This document shows, piece by piece, positions 23,629-31,149 of a stretch of 64,000 bases of DNA. Both the position numbers and the translations under genes were made by a program. Each line of letters starts with the position of its first letter. The stretch's first letter is position 1. The notes beneath the pieces are model-generated. The model searched no databases, was not told the DNA's origin, and was given only the letters and a program-made list of their open reading frames with translations. The stretch covers positions 4,181,074-4,245,073 of the forward strand of contig NZ_CP041186.1 in the NCBI RefSeq assembly GCF_006517175.1, in the 5' to 3' direction. The DNA is from Persicimonas caeni (lineage in GTDB: Bacteria > Myxococcota_A > Bradymonadia > Bradymonadales > Bradymonadaceae).

Positions 23629-24312
23629 ATGTCGTATCCCGACGCACAAGAAACTCCCGAGGAAAAGTGGGCTTACCTCCGCAAGGGCATCATCGAGTGG
23701 TGGAGCCCCGAGGACCACGATTTCCCCTGGCGAAAACCAGACGACGAGTGGAAGCTCCTCGTCACCGAAATCCTCTTGCAGCGCACACGCGCGAGCGCCG
23801 TCGCCCAACTCTACGACGACTTCTTCGAACGCTTTCCCACCCCCGAATCCTTGGCCGAAGCATCGACGGAAGAGGTCGGTGATGCAATCTACTCGCTCGG
23901 CCTGGCCTGGCGAGCGAAATACATCAGCCAGCTCGGCGACCAACTTGCAGAGCTGACGGGTGAAGTTCCTGATACGAGGGACGGACTAAAGGAGTTGCCG
24001 GGCGTCGGTCCCTATGTATCGGGCGCGTTCCAGGTGCTTCACCGCAATCAGCCCGATTCGTTTGTCGACTCAAATGTCGTGCGTCTGCTCGGTCGCTATT
24101 TCGGCTTCGAATGGGACGGGGAGACGCGGCGCCGCAAGTGGTTCCTTCAGTTCGTGGATCGGCTGTTCGAGCATGAGTACGAGCCGAGCCGGTTTGGCTA
24201 TGCGTTGCTCGATTTCACCCGAGAGGTGTGCGCGCCTTCGCCGAATTGTGAGGTGTGTCCGGTGAGGGAGAGGTGCCATTTTGCAGCTGAACACAAGCAA
24301 GCTCGTATTTGA
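23629..24312 (+). CDS. HhH-GPD DNA glycosylase with MIG-type active site (predicted T/G or U/G mismatch glycosylase)
   Basis: This encodes a 227-aa MutY/EndoIII-family protein. It has DFPWR (31-35), E47 in TEILLQRTRA, the helix-hairpin-helix LPGVGPYVSG (123-132), D147 in SFVDSNVVR, and a C-terminal iron-sulfur motif C-x5-C-x2-C-x5-C (from CAPSPNCEVC). The residue at the EndoIII Lys / MutY Ser position is Tyr129. Methanothermobacter MIG, a T/G-mismatch glycosylase encoded beside a C5 methyltransferase, also has Tyr there. Deaminated 5-methylcytosine gives T/G mismatches, so divergent pairing with a C5 methyltransferase here makes a repair role likely. The first Cys spacing is one residue shorter than the usual x6. 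Confidence 0.8.
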   Translation: MSYPDAQETPEEKWAYLRKGIIEWWSPEDHDFPWRKPDDEWKLLVTEILLQRTRASAVAQLYDDFFERFPTPESLAEASTEEVGDAIYSLGLAWRAKYISQLGDQLAELTGEVPDTRDGLKELPGVGPYVSGAFQVLHRNQPDSFVDSNVVRLLGRYFGFEWDGETRRRKWFLQFVDRLFEHEYEPSRFGYALLDFTREVCAPSPNCEVCPVRERCHFAAEHKQARI

Positions 24313-24527
24313 TATGCCCGGCGGCGCGTTTCTTCTGCCAACGCCTCAACGTGTTCCACGGGATGGCGAGCTTTTGGCTGTTCTGGTCTTGGGGGTGGCC
24401 GAGCTTCTCGAGTTCGTCGACCAACTCGAGGGCGACTATACTCCGCCGTGGAAAGCCTCTTCCTCGTCGCTCTTGTGGACGGAGGTAGAGTGGCTCCTCT
24501 CAATGCAAACGAACAAAGAGACATCTA

Positions 24528-25145
24528 TTAAGACTGGTCCGACTTCAGATGACATCGCTTATACTTCCGGCCACTCCCACACCAACACGGGTCGTTGCGT
24601 CCGAGCTTCTCACTCGCCCCTTTTCGATACGGCTCGCCGGATAGCCCGATCTCCTCGCGAAGCCGCGCATTCTCGTGCCGGAGATCTTCAATCTCGCGCC
24701 GGAGCTCCTCGGCGGTCTTGCCCGCGTCGACATCCTCGTCGAACTCCAGTTCGTCGATCGCACGCTCCAGCTCGCGGATCGAGTCGTCGGCGAGCGGGTC
24801 GTTTGCGCCGGAGCGCACGCGGTCGAGAGTGCGCCGCACAGCCGGGAGTGTGTCGGGGTCGCCGTAAGTCGATAGGAACATCGTGGCGAGCATCGGGTGT
24901 GGGTCGAGGAGGTCGACGAGGTGGGAGCGGAGACGCTCGTCGTGGACGCCCAGGTCGGAGGCGGCGTCGAGCAGCGCGTGGCGTGTCGACTCATCCTCTA
25001 GCTGCTCGAGCGCTTCGAGAATCGGTTCGAGCGCGGCGGGCCCTTTGGCCCGCAGCGTGAAGATGAGTTCGCTGCGTCGCCCGTCAGTCAGGTCGCGTCC
25101 ACCGTCGACGAGTGCGTCGATGAGTTGATCGATGGTGTGGTTCAT
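24528..25145 (-). CDS. HEAT-like protein with C-terminal SEC-C zinc motif
   Basis: This encodes 205 aa from ATG 25145, which has AGGAG 4 nt upstream. The N-terminal 110 residues are alternating helices of HEAT type (SELIFTLRAKGPAALEPILE, then HALLDAASDLGVHDERLRSH). A short coiled coil follows (EELRREIEDLRHENARLREE), then SEC-C GRNDPCWCGSGRKYKRCH, in which C-x-C and C-H ligate zinc, as at the SecA C-terminus. SEC-C is an add-on in many unrelated proteins, so function is unclear. It is the last gene of the minus-strand run starting near 36.3 kb and is preceded by a truncated relative (25205-25381). The stretch 24313-24527 between it and the glycosylase gene holds no convincing gene. Confidence 0.75.
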   Translation of the reverse strand: MNHTIDQLIDALVDGGRDLTDGRRSELIFTLRAKGPAALEPILEALEQLEDESTRHALLDAASDLGVHDERLRSHLVDLLDPHPMLATMFLSTYGDPDTLPAVRRTLDRVRSGANDPLADDSIRELERAIDELEFDEDVDAGKTAEELRREIEDLRHENARLREEIGLSGEPYRKGASEKLGRNDPCWCGSGRKYKRCHLKSDQS

Positions 25146-25204
25146 GTATCTCCTGAACGTTCGCAGCCTCGGCGAGCTATCACTTTTCACTAAAACGGAG
25201 CCCC

Positions 25205-25381
25205 TCAACCCTGCCCTCGACGCAGCTGAGCGTACCGTCGAGGGATTCGTTCAAATGGGCGATGAAGGCCGGGGGTGATCGCGTCGCGGTCGGCCTGTCG
25301 AATCGCTTCGCGCAGATTCGGATCGAGTACCTCACCGCTTTGGCGCAACTCTTCGAGAAGTTCGTCGGCTGTCTGTGTCAC
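25205..25381 (-). CDS. Short HEAT-type protein, probably a truncated relative of 24528-25145
   Basis: A GTG at 25381 with AGGAG 5 nt upstream opens 58 codons: TADELLEELRQSGEVLDPNL, AITPGLHRPFERIP and a basic tail. The first half has the same pattern as the start of the SEC-C protein next door (IDQLIDALVDGGRDLTDG), so it is likely a cut-down paralog that ends after the first helical pair. It could be a short functional gene or a remnant. It lies between the palindrome array (starting about 80 bp upstream) and the SEC-C gene. Confidence 0.4.
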   Translation of the reverse strand: MTQTADELLEELRQSGEVLDPNLREAIRQADRDAITPGLHRPFERIPRRYAQLRRGQG

Positions 25382-25463
25382 GGGGTCTCCTGGTTGGGCG
25401 TCTCTCTCTCGTTTGTTTTAGGCACGTCGTGGGCATCCTGCAACACACTGGTGGCGTTGGGCG

Positions 25464-26024
25464 AGCTTGTGGTCGTTCGGGCCGCGAGTCGGGCCGCCTT
25501 CGATCGACCGCGCTCACCGTCGGCGCAACCCCTTCGACTCCGCGAACGACCGCGGTCGTGTCGCCCGGAACCCACCCTTTGGCCGGATCGAGCGCGGTCG
25601 TTGCGATTTTTAATGCACCCTCAGCACGAACGACCGCGGTCGTTCTTTCCAAGGGTCCCCCCTCGAGACATAACGACCGCGGTCGTTTGCACTCGAGGGT
25701 GGACCCTCAGCGCGAACGACCGCGGTCGTTATGTGCGAGGGACACTCCTCGACGGGGACGAGCGCGGTCGTTGGCGGCGAAGGTGGACCTTTGAGGGGGA
25801 ACGAGCGCGGTCGTGGGCGGCGAAAGTGGACCGTCGAGGGGGAGCGAGCGTGGTCGATTGGGCTGGAGGGGGGCCGGCGGTGTGGGCGACCGCGGTCGTT
25901 GGCGGAGCGGGTGAGGTTGCTCGGCCGACGACCGCGGTCGATCTGGGGGGAGGGAGACCGGTGGGAGGAACGAGCGCGGTCGTAATGCGTGAAGGTGCAG
26001 GGGAGATTGCGACGACCGCGCTCG
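25464..26024. repeat. Array of 12-bp palindromes spaced 42-43 bp (four helical turns)
   Basis: Copies start at 25505, 25547, 25589, 25631, 25674, 25717, 25759, 25802, 25845, 25887, 25929, 25971 and 26013, plus a decayed one near 25464. Six are exactly CGACCGCGGTCG. Five are CGAGCGCGGTCG or its complement, and two have one further change. All 12 intervals are 42 or 43 bp. Several are flanked to give the longer palindrome AACGACCGCGGTCGTT. The 30-31-bp spacers are mostly unlike each other, but two adjacent ones (25771-25801, 25814-25844) are near-copies, showing an origin by tandem duplication. Conserved palindromes in diverged spacers imply selection for a dimeric DNA-binding protein on one face of the helix. 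The array begins 17 bp past the stop of the gene at 26041-26913. Confidence 0.9.
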
Positions 26025-26040
26025 TTTGGGTTGAAAAGGA

Positions 26041-26913
26041 TCAGGCCTCGACGGGGTCGTCCTCGGTCGACGGGTCGACCGGGTCGGCGTCTGTGTCGGT
26101 GTCGATGTCCGTGTCGGTGTCGGTGTCGACGACCGGCGGCTCGACCGGCTGGCCGCTGTCGGGGTCGAGGACCTCGCCGGTGTTCGGGTCGACGTTGGGG
26201 ATGGTGCCGTTTCGCTTCATGTGCGCGGCGATGCGCTCTTGCTGGTCGACGACCTGGGCGAGCAGCGCCGAGCGGACCTCGGGCTGGGGGCGGTAGTCGG
26301 CCAGGATGGTGACCAGCACGTGGTCGAAGTCCTCGCGGGCGATGTGCTCGGCGGCGCGGACCTCGTCGAAGGTGACCTCGTCGCGCTGGCGCACGTCGAG
26401 GTCCTCGGCGAACTGCTCGACCAGGTCGCGCAGCTGGTCGATGAGCACGACCATGCCGCACTCGACGATGTGGTCGGCGAACTCGTCGTCGATGCGCTGG
26501 AGCATCACCTCGAGGGCGGCGAGCTGGTCCTCGTAGCTCAGGCCGCTCAGGGGGCGCACGCCGTTGGGGAAGAAGACGCTTTTGAGCTCGCGGGCCATCT
26601 GCTGGCGCCTGGGGCGCCGGCCGTTGCGGCTCAGCGCGCCCAGGTGTTTGTCGGTCGCGGTGAGCGTCTTGTCGATGGTGTTGTCGGTCTCGCTGGCGCC
26701 GCCGCGGCCCTTGGTGACCTGGCGCTCCTGCACGTTCCAGTTGAAGCGCATGCCGTTGGCCTTTTGGGCCGAGGCCAACGCCGTGTCGATACGCGCCTGC
26801 AGCGTCGGGTTGGGCTGCGGCAGGTTGGGCATCTGTCGGATGATATCCTTCAGGCAGAACACCATGCTGCCGATGGACATCTGGTACATTTCAGAAAAGG
26901 GCGCAATCTGCAT
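26041..26913 (-). CDS. Hypothetical protein with acidic repeat tail, next to the palindrome array
   Basis: This encodes 290 aa from ATG 26913 with AGGAG upstream. The first ~220 residues are mostly helical, with a basic patch NGRRPRRQQMARELK (about 98-112) that could touch DNA, and HIVECGMVVLIDQLRDLVEQ further on. The last ~50 are a low-complexity Asp/Thr/Pro tail (TDTDTDIDTDTDADP). No family is recognised. It is the gene nearest the array and transcribed toward it, so it is one candidate for the array-binding protein, but a structural protein of other function is equally possible. Confidence 0.65.
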   Translation of the reverse strand: MQIAPFSEMYQMSIGSMVFCLKDIIRQMPNLPQPNPTLQARIDTALASAQKANGMRFNWNVQERQVTKGRGGASETDNTIDKTLTATDKHLGALSRNGRRPRRQQMARELKSVFFPNGVRPLSGLSYEDQLAALEVMLQRIDDEFADHIVECGMVVLIDQLRDLVEQFAEDLDVRQRDEVTFDEVRAAEHIAREDFDHVLVTILADYRPQPEVRSALLAQVVDQQERIAAHMKRNGTIPNVDPNTGEVLDPDSGQPVEPPVVDTDTDTDIDTDTDADPVDPSTEDDPVEA

Positions 26914-27220
26914 CGTCGTCTCCTGGTGAAGGCCCCCAGGCTTGGAGCACCATAGGGGCACAGAGCAGTTGTACGTGGCACCAATGGATGAGATTGGCTG
27001 TCTCGTACAAACTCGCGCCCGCCCATTGGGCTAGACACGCACACACACCGAGAAGCAATCGGTCGCTGCTGCCGGGGGCCGCCACTGTGTCCCCCAGCGT
27101 CGTTTTAGATGTTGTGCGTCGCAGAATAGCAGAAGGGGGGAGGGGTGGGAAGAGGCGACAACTATCCTGACACCTGGGGTTCATGCGTCGACTGGCCGTC
27201 GCTGCTTCACAACCGGCGCG
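26914..27220. other. Intergenic stretch, no gene recognised
   Basis: This stretch separates the helicase-fusion stop (27221) from the next gene on the same strand. It has a C/T-rich purine-poor run near 27120-27145 when read on the minus strand, but no clear terminator hairpin or repeat. It may contain the promoter of the gene at 26041-26913. Confidence 0.4.
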
Positions 27221-30200
27221 TCAGTCGCGTTGTGTTTGCTGCCAGATACGGTCGAGCAGTGCGCTGGAAAACGCCTCGTCGACCTCGTACTCCGCGACCA
27301 TCCAATCACTCAGCAGGGCAATGAACTCGCTGCGGTCGGCGGCATCTTCGGCGAGCCTCCTCGCCTCCTCTTCGAGCGCGGCTGCGTAGGCCGGCTCGCG
27401 GGTGACGCCGTGGCGTTCGAGCTGTGCGGGCAACGCGGCGACAAACGCGTCCATATGCCGCGACGTCGCCTCGTGTCGGGGTGTGACACCCACGCACAAC
27501 GCCACCACAACCGTCTCCTCCGACGCCTCAAGAGCCGGTACCCGCGGGTTATCCGACCGCAATTCGAACCCCTCTTCCGTCTCGACCACCCGCTTCAGGT
27601 AGTACGCCGGCGCTTCGTCCGACTCCCCGGCATGACGCACCAACGCCACGCGCCCTTCGACGGCCTCGAGCGGCTCGCCGCGCGCCCAGCGCATCAGCAC
27701 CCAGTCGCCATTGCGAATTCTCTCGTCCGCTACATCGCCGCCGTCCATCGAATCGCCGTGTGCCTGCACGGCGAAGTCGGCCGACGGAGCGTCGGCGTCG
27801 GCGAGTCGCAATTGCGTCCACGTCGGCGTCTCGTCTTGCGGCAGGCGGTGTGCGCCGGCGGCGGCCTGCAGGTTCGGGAAGGCGATGACGTGGCCGGGGC
27901 GCGGGAACGGGATGACGTGCGCGCCCAGGGGCTCGATGCGCCAGCCGTCTTTGGTGGGGCGAAACTCGACCCGGAACTCCGTGCCTGGCTCGCCGGCCGC
28001 CGGGCCGAACCAGGTGCGCAGCAGGTCGGGCAGGCGGTTTTTGTTCGCGCCGACTGGGTGGGCGACGTTGACCGCGATTTTGACGAAGCGAAAGCGCCAC
28101 TTCTGGCCGTCGGGCAGCGCGACGGTGGTCTCGCCGCGGGGGATGTCGGGGTGCTTCTTGCGCGACGGGAGCTTGAGGATCGGGTCGCGCTTGTTGCTGA
28201 TGAGCTTGGCGCGAAAGGCGCCGGTCTCTTGGGCGGCCTCGTCGTAGCGCTCGCGGTATTTCGTCAGGCGGTACTCGACCAGTTCGCGGGTCATGGTCAG
28301 GAAGGCCTCGCGAGCGGCCGGCGCTGATGGGACGGGTACGTGGGAGGTGAAATAACGAGGCTCATTGCCGGACCGCGACGATGCCCCTCCTTGATCCTCC
28401 CCACTCGTTCCTCGCGGGGAGGTTATGGTCGGCTTATTGGTGGTCCTGGTGAACCAGGGGTTGTCGATCGTTCGGCGGTAGTCGCCCGACCAGACGCTCA
28501 ACGGCATGGCGTCCCAGAAGTTTCGCCACTGCTCGGAGTCGGGATCGCGCGGGTCGTCGAGCTGGGTGAGCGAGGCGATGTCCTGGAAGAGCTCCGGCGA
28601 GCGCGCGAGGATGCGGTGGCAGCGGTCGGAGACGGCGTCGATGGGAAGGCCGGTGTCGAGCGCGTCGGCGTCGAGCAGCGCCTGGACGACGACCATCTTG
28701 TAGCTCTTGTTGAGCGTGGTCGTCTCGAGTTCGTGGAACCACGCTTCGCCGACACGCCAGGCCTCGAGCTCGGCGTCGGTCAGGTCGCCCTCGTCGGCGA
28801 GGAAGCCGAACCAGCCGCCGTGCTTTTTGAGTGTGCGCAGGTTGAACCCGAGTGTGTGCAGCTCGCTTGCGGTGGGGCGCTTGCCGCGCGCCTGGTGGAG
28901 CTCGCGATACTCGCGCACCAGCGAGCTTCGGCTCGACGTCGGAAGCAGATCTTTGAGCAGGTCGATCGCCTCGAGCTCGATGTTGATCTGGCAGCCCTTC
29001 GGAAGCTCGGGCTGCTCGCCTTTCTCCAAAAATTTTCGAAGTGAGAGGGGCTTCGGGCCGAGCGACAGGAGCGTGCGCACGCGGTCCAAAAACACGCGGT
29101 GGTTGCCGACGAAGTCGAGCACCGTCAGGTAGTCCTTGCCGTCGGCGGTGCGCAGCCCGCGGCCGAGCTGCTGCATGAAGACGACCGGCGACTCGGTCGG
29201 CCGCAGCATCACCACCCGATCGACACGCGGGATGTCGACGCCCTCGTTGAGGATGTCGACCGCGCACACCGCATCCAACTCGCCGTCTTTGAGGGCGCGA
29301 AGCGACGCGTCGCGGTCGGCGGAGTCGGGGCCCGAGAAGATCGCCGCCACCTGCATGTCACGCTCGGCGAGCCATTCGCTGACGAACCGCGCGTGGTCGA
29401 TGCTCGAGCAGAAGATGATGGTGCTCTCGCCCGGATGCTCGGCGAGCGCCTCCCAGACCCTGGCCATGCGCTCGTGGGTGGCGACGGCCTTGGTGAGCGC
29501 CTCGGTCTGGAACTTGCCGTTTCGCCAGGGAATGGGCGCGTAGTCGGTGACGTCGGCGAGTCCGAAGTAGTGAAACGGGCTCAAGAATTCGAGTTCGATG
29601 CCTTCGCCGATACTCGCTCGATGGGCGACGAAGTCGTCGAATAGCGGCCGGATATCGGCCTCGTCGGCGCGGTCGGGCGTCGCCGTCAGCCCCAGGAGGA
29701 ACGCCGGGTCGAGGTGCTCCAAGATACGCCGGTAACTGGGAGCGGCGGCGTGGTGGACCTCGTCGACGATGATGTAGTCGAAGGCGTCGGGTTTGAGGGC
29801 GGCGAGGTTGTCGCCGTAGGTGAGCTTCTGGACGGAGGCGAAGACGACGTCGCCGTGGGCCTGCGAGCGCGACCCGACATACCACCCGAAGGTCGCCTCG
29901 GGCAGAATCCTGCGAAAGGTGTCCGCGGCCTGCTGCAAGATCTCGGCGCGGTGGGCGACGAAGAGCACACGCGGCGAGGTGTGGAAGTAGTCGGCGAACG
30001 CCCGTACGTCGAACGCGGCGAGCCACGTTTTGCCGAGGCCCGTGGCGTGGACGACGAGGGCGCGCTCGCGACCGTTCTTGCGGGCCTTTTCGAGCGCCTC
30101 GAGCGCCTCGGCCTGCACGTCGTGCGGCGTCGGCACCTCGGCCGGCGCCTCCTCGTCCTCCTCGCCGGTTGGCAGCGGCTTTGGCTTTGCCCGGGCGCGA

Positions 30201-31132
30201 AGCTCGTAGCCCGACACCCAGTCGAGGGTGAGCGGCGTGGCCTCGTCCCACTGCGCGTCGAACGCGCGAACGACCTCCCCATAGCCCTGCGGGTCACTCT
30301 GACGGCGAACCCGCAGGTTCCACTCGCTGCCGACGGTGAGCGCGGTGTGCGAGATGTTGCTGCTCCCGACAAACGCCACGCCGAAGCTCGGCGACTCGAA
30401 GCGCCACGACTTCGGGTGGAACGATTTCGGCCACCCGTCACGCTTACCCACCTCGACGACCCGCACCTCGAGCGAGCCTTCGCGTGCGGCTTGCTCCCGC
30501 ACGGCGGCCGCGCCATCCATCCAGTCGAGCAGCCGCTTGAGGGCCTCGACCTGCGTGATGTTGAAGTAGTCGCCAGTAAGCAGCCGCACGTCGACGCCGC
30601 GGTCGAGCGCCGAGCGCAGCGGGCTTTGCAAGAGCTGGAGTCCACTGTCCTGGACGAACGCCGCGACGATGGCGATGCGCTGTGCCCGAGCGAAGAGCGG
30701 ACGCAGGTGGTCGACGAAGTGGTCGTCCGCGCCGCCCGTCGCCAGTGAGGGCGAGGATTCGGCGAGGTAGTTCCCCTTCCACGGAATCACATGACGCACC
30801 CCACCGCGCGGGTCGGGCATATCGCCCTTGTAGCGCGGGATGACGTGCACATGCAGGTGCATCACCGTCTGCCCAGCCGCCTCGCCGGCGTTGATGCCGA
30901 TATTGTAGCCGTCGGGCTCGAAGCGCGCGTCGAGGACAGCTTTGACCTCGTCGACGAGCTGCATGATGGCCTGCTGCTCTTCGACGGTGGCGTCGAACCA
31001 GGTCGGAACGACGCGGTGTGGGACGATGAGTGTGTGGCCGTCGGTGACCGGGTAGCCGTCGAAGAAGGCGAAGGCGAGGTCGTTGCTGGCGAGCCAGGCG
31101 GATTGGGGGATTTGGGTGAAGGGTGAGGACAT
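27221..31132 (-). CDS. HIT - PLD nuclease - SF2 helicase - S24 peptidase fusion
   Basis: This 1303-aa protein has four recognisable parts. A HIT domain (1-125) carries the histidine triad HLHVH (92-96). A phospholipase-D-type nuclease half-site follows, with FHPKSW (H239, K241) and GSSN (256-259). The superfamily-2 helicase has Walker A ATGLGKT (363-369), DEVH (457-460), LTATPDR (about 482) and a C-terminal lobe with QLGRGLR. After ~300 unassigned residues comes an S24/LexA-type domain with HGDSMDGG (Ser about 1128) and YLKRV (Lys about 1180), the Ser-Lys dyad pair. Start 31132 begins the HIT domain. The combination suggests nucleotide-linked sensing, DNA remodelling and cutting, and self-cleavage or damage sensing in one anti-invader protein; the assignment of roles is inference. 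Confidence 0.85.
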   Translation of the reverse strand: MSSPFTQIPQSAWLASNDLAFAFFDGYPVTDGHTLIVPHRVVPTWFDATVEEQQAIMQLVDEVKAVLDARFEPDGYNIGINAGEAAGQTVMHLHVHVIPRYKGDMPDPRGGVRHVIPWKGNYLAESSPSLATGGADDHFVDHLRPLFARAQRIAIVAAFVQDSGLQLLQSPLRSALDRGVDVRLLTGDYFNITQVEALKRLLDWMDGAAAVREQAAREGSLEVRVVEVGKRDGWPKSFHPKSWRFESPSFGVAFVGSSNISHTALTVGSEWNLRVRRQSDPQGYGEVVRAFDAQWDEATPLTLDWVSGYELRARAKPKPLPTGEEDEEAPAEVPTPHDVQAEALEALEKARKNGRERALVVHATGLGKTWLAAFDVRAFADYFHTSPRVLFVAHRAEILQQAADTFRRILPEATFGWYVGSRSQAHGDVVFASVQKLTYGDNLAALKPDAFDYIIVDEVHHAAAPSYRRILEHLDPAFLLGLTATPDRADEADIRPLFDDFVAHRASIGEGIELEFLSPFHYFGLADVTDYAPIPWRNGKFQTEALTKAVATHERMARVWEALAEHPGESTIIFCSSIDHARFVSEWLAERDMQVAAIFSGPDSADRDASLRALKDGELDAVCAVDILNEGVDIPRVDRVVMLRPTESPVVFMQQLGRGLRTADGKDYLTVLDFVGNHRVFLDRVRTLLSLGPKPLSLRKFLEKGEQPELPKGCQINIELEAIDLLKDLLPTSSRSSLVREYRELHQARGKRPTASELHTLGFNLRTLKKHGGWFGFLADEGDLTDAELEAWRVGEAWFHELETTTLNKSYKMVVVQALLDADALDTGLPIDAVSDRCHRILARSPELFQDIASLTQLDDPRDPDSEQWRNFWDAMPLSVWSGDYRRTIDNPWFTRTTNKPTITSPRGTSGEDQGGASSRSGNEPRYFTSHVPVPSAPAAREAFLTMTRELVEYRLTKYRERYDEAAQETGAFRAKLISNKRDPILKLPSRKKHPDIPRGETTVALPDGQKWRFRFVKIAVNVAHPVGANKNRLPDLLRTWFGPAAGEPGTEFRVEFRPTKDGWRIEPLGAHVIPFPRPGHVIAFPNLQAAAGAHRLPQDETPTWTQLRLADADAPSADFAVQAHGDSMDGGDVADERIRNGDWVLMRWARGEPLEAVEGRVALVRHAGESDEAPAYYLKRVVETEEGFELRSDNPRVPALEASEETVVVALCVGVTPRHEATSRHMDAFVAALPAQLERHGVTREPAYAAALEEEARRLAEDAADRSEFIALLSDWMVAEYEVDEAFSSALLDRIWQQTQRD

Positions 31133-31149
31133 TTGGAGTACTGATTGAA

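Noticed and set aside
24215..24424. Short minus-strand frame with KLAIPWNTLRRWQKKRAAGH, resembling a helix-turn-helix piece
   Set aside because: It overlaps the end of the glycosylase gene, has no clear start, and may be a remnant at best. Too little to support a feature.
25464..26024. CRISPR array
   Set aside because: Repeats are 12 bp, palindromic and imperfect, some spacers are near-copies of each other, and no cas gene is nearby.
25262..26461. Long open frames on both strands across the palindrome array (for example 25262-26296 plus, 25610-26461 minus)
   Set aside because: The array's mixed 42- and 43-bp steps shift frame from unit to unit, there are no ribosome sites, and the translated peptides are only Arg/Asp/Gly echoes of the palindrome. 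GC-rich DNA is stop-poor by chance.
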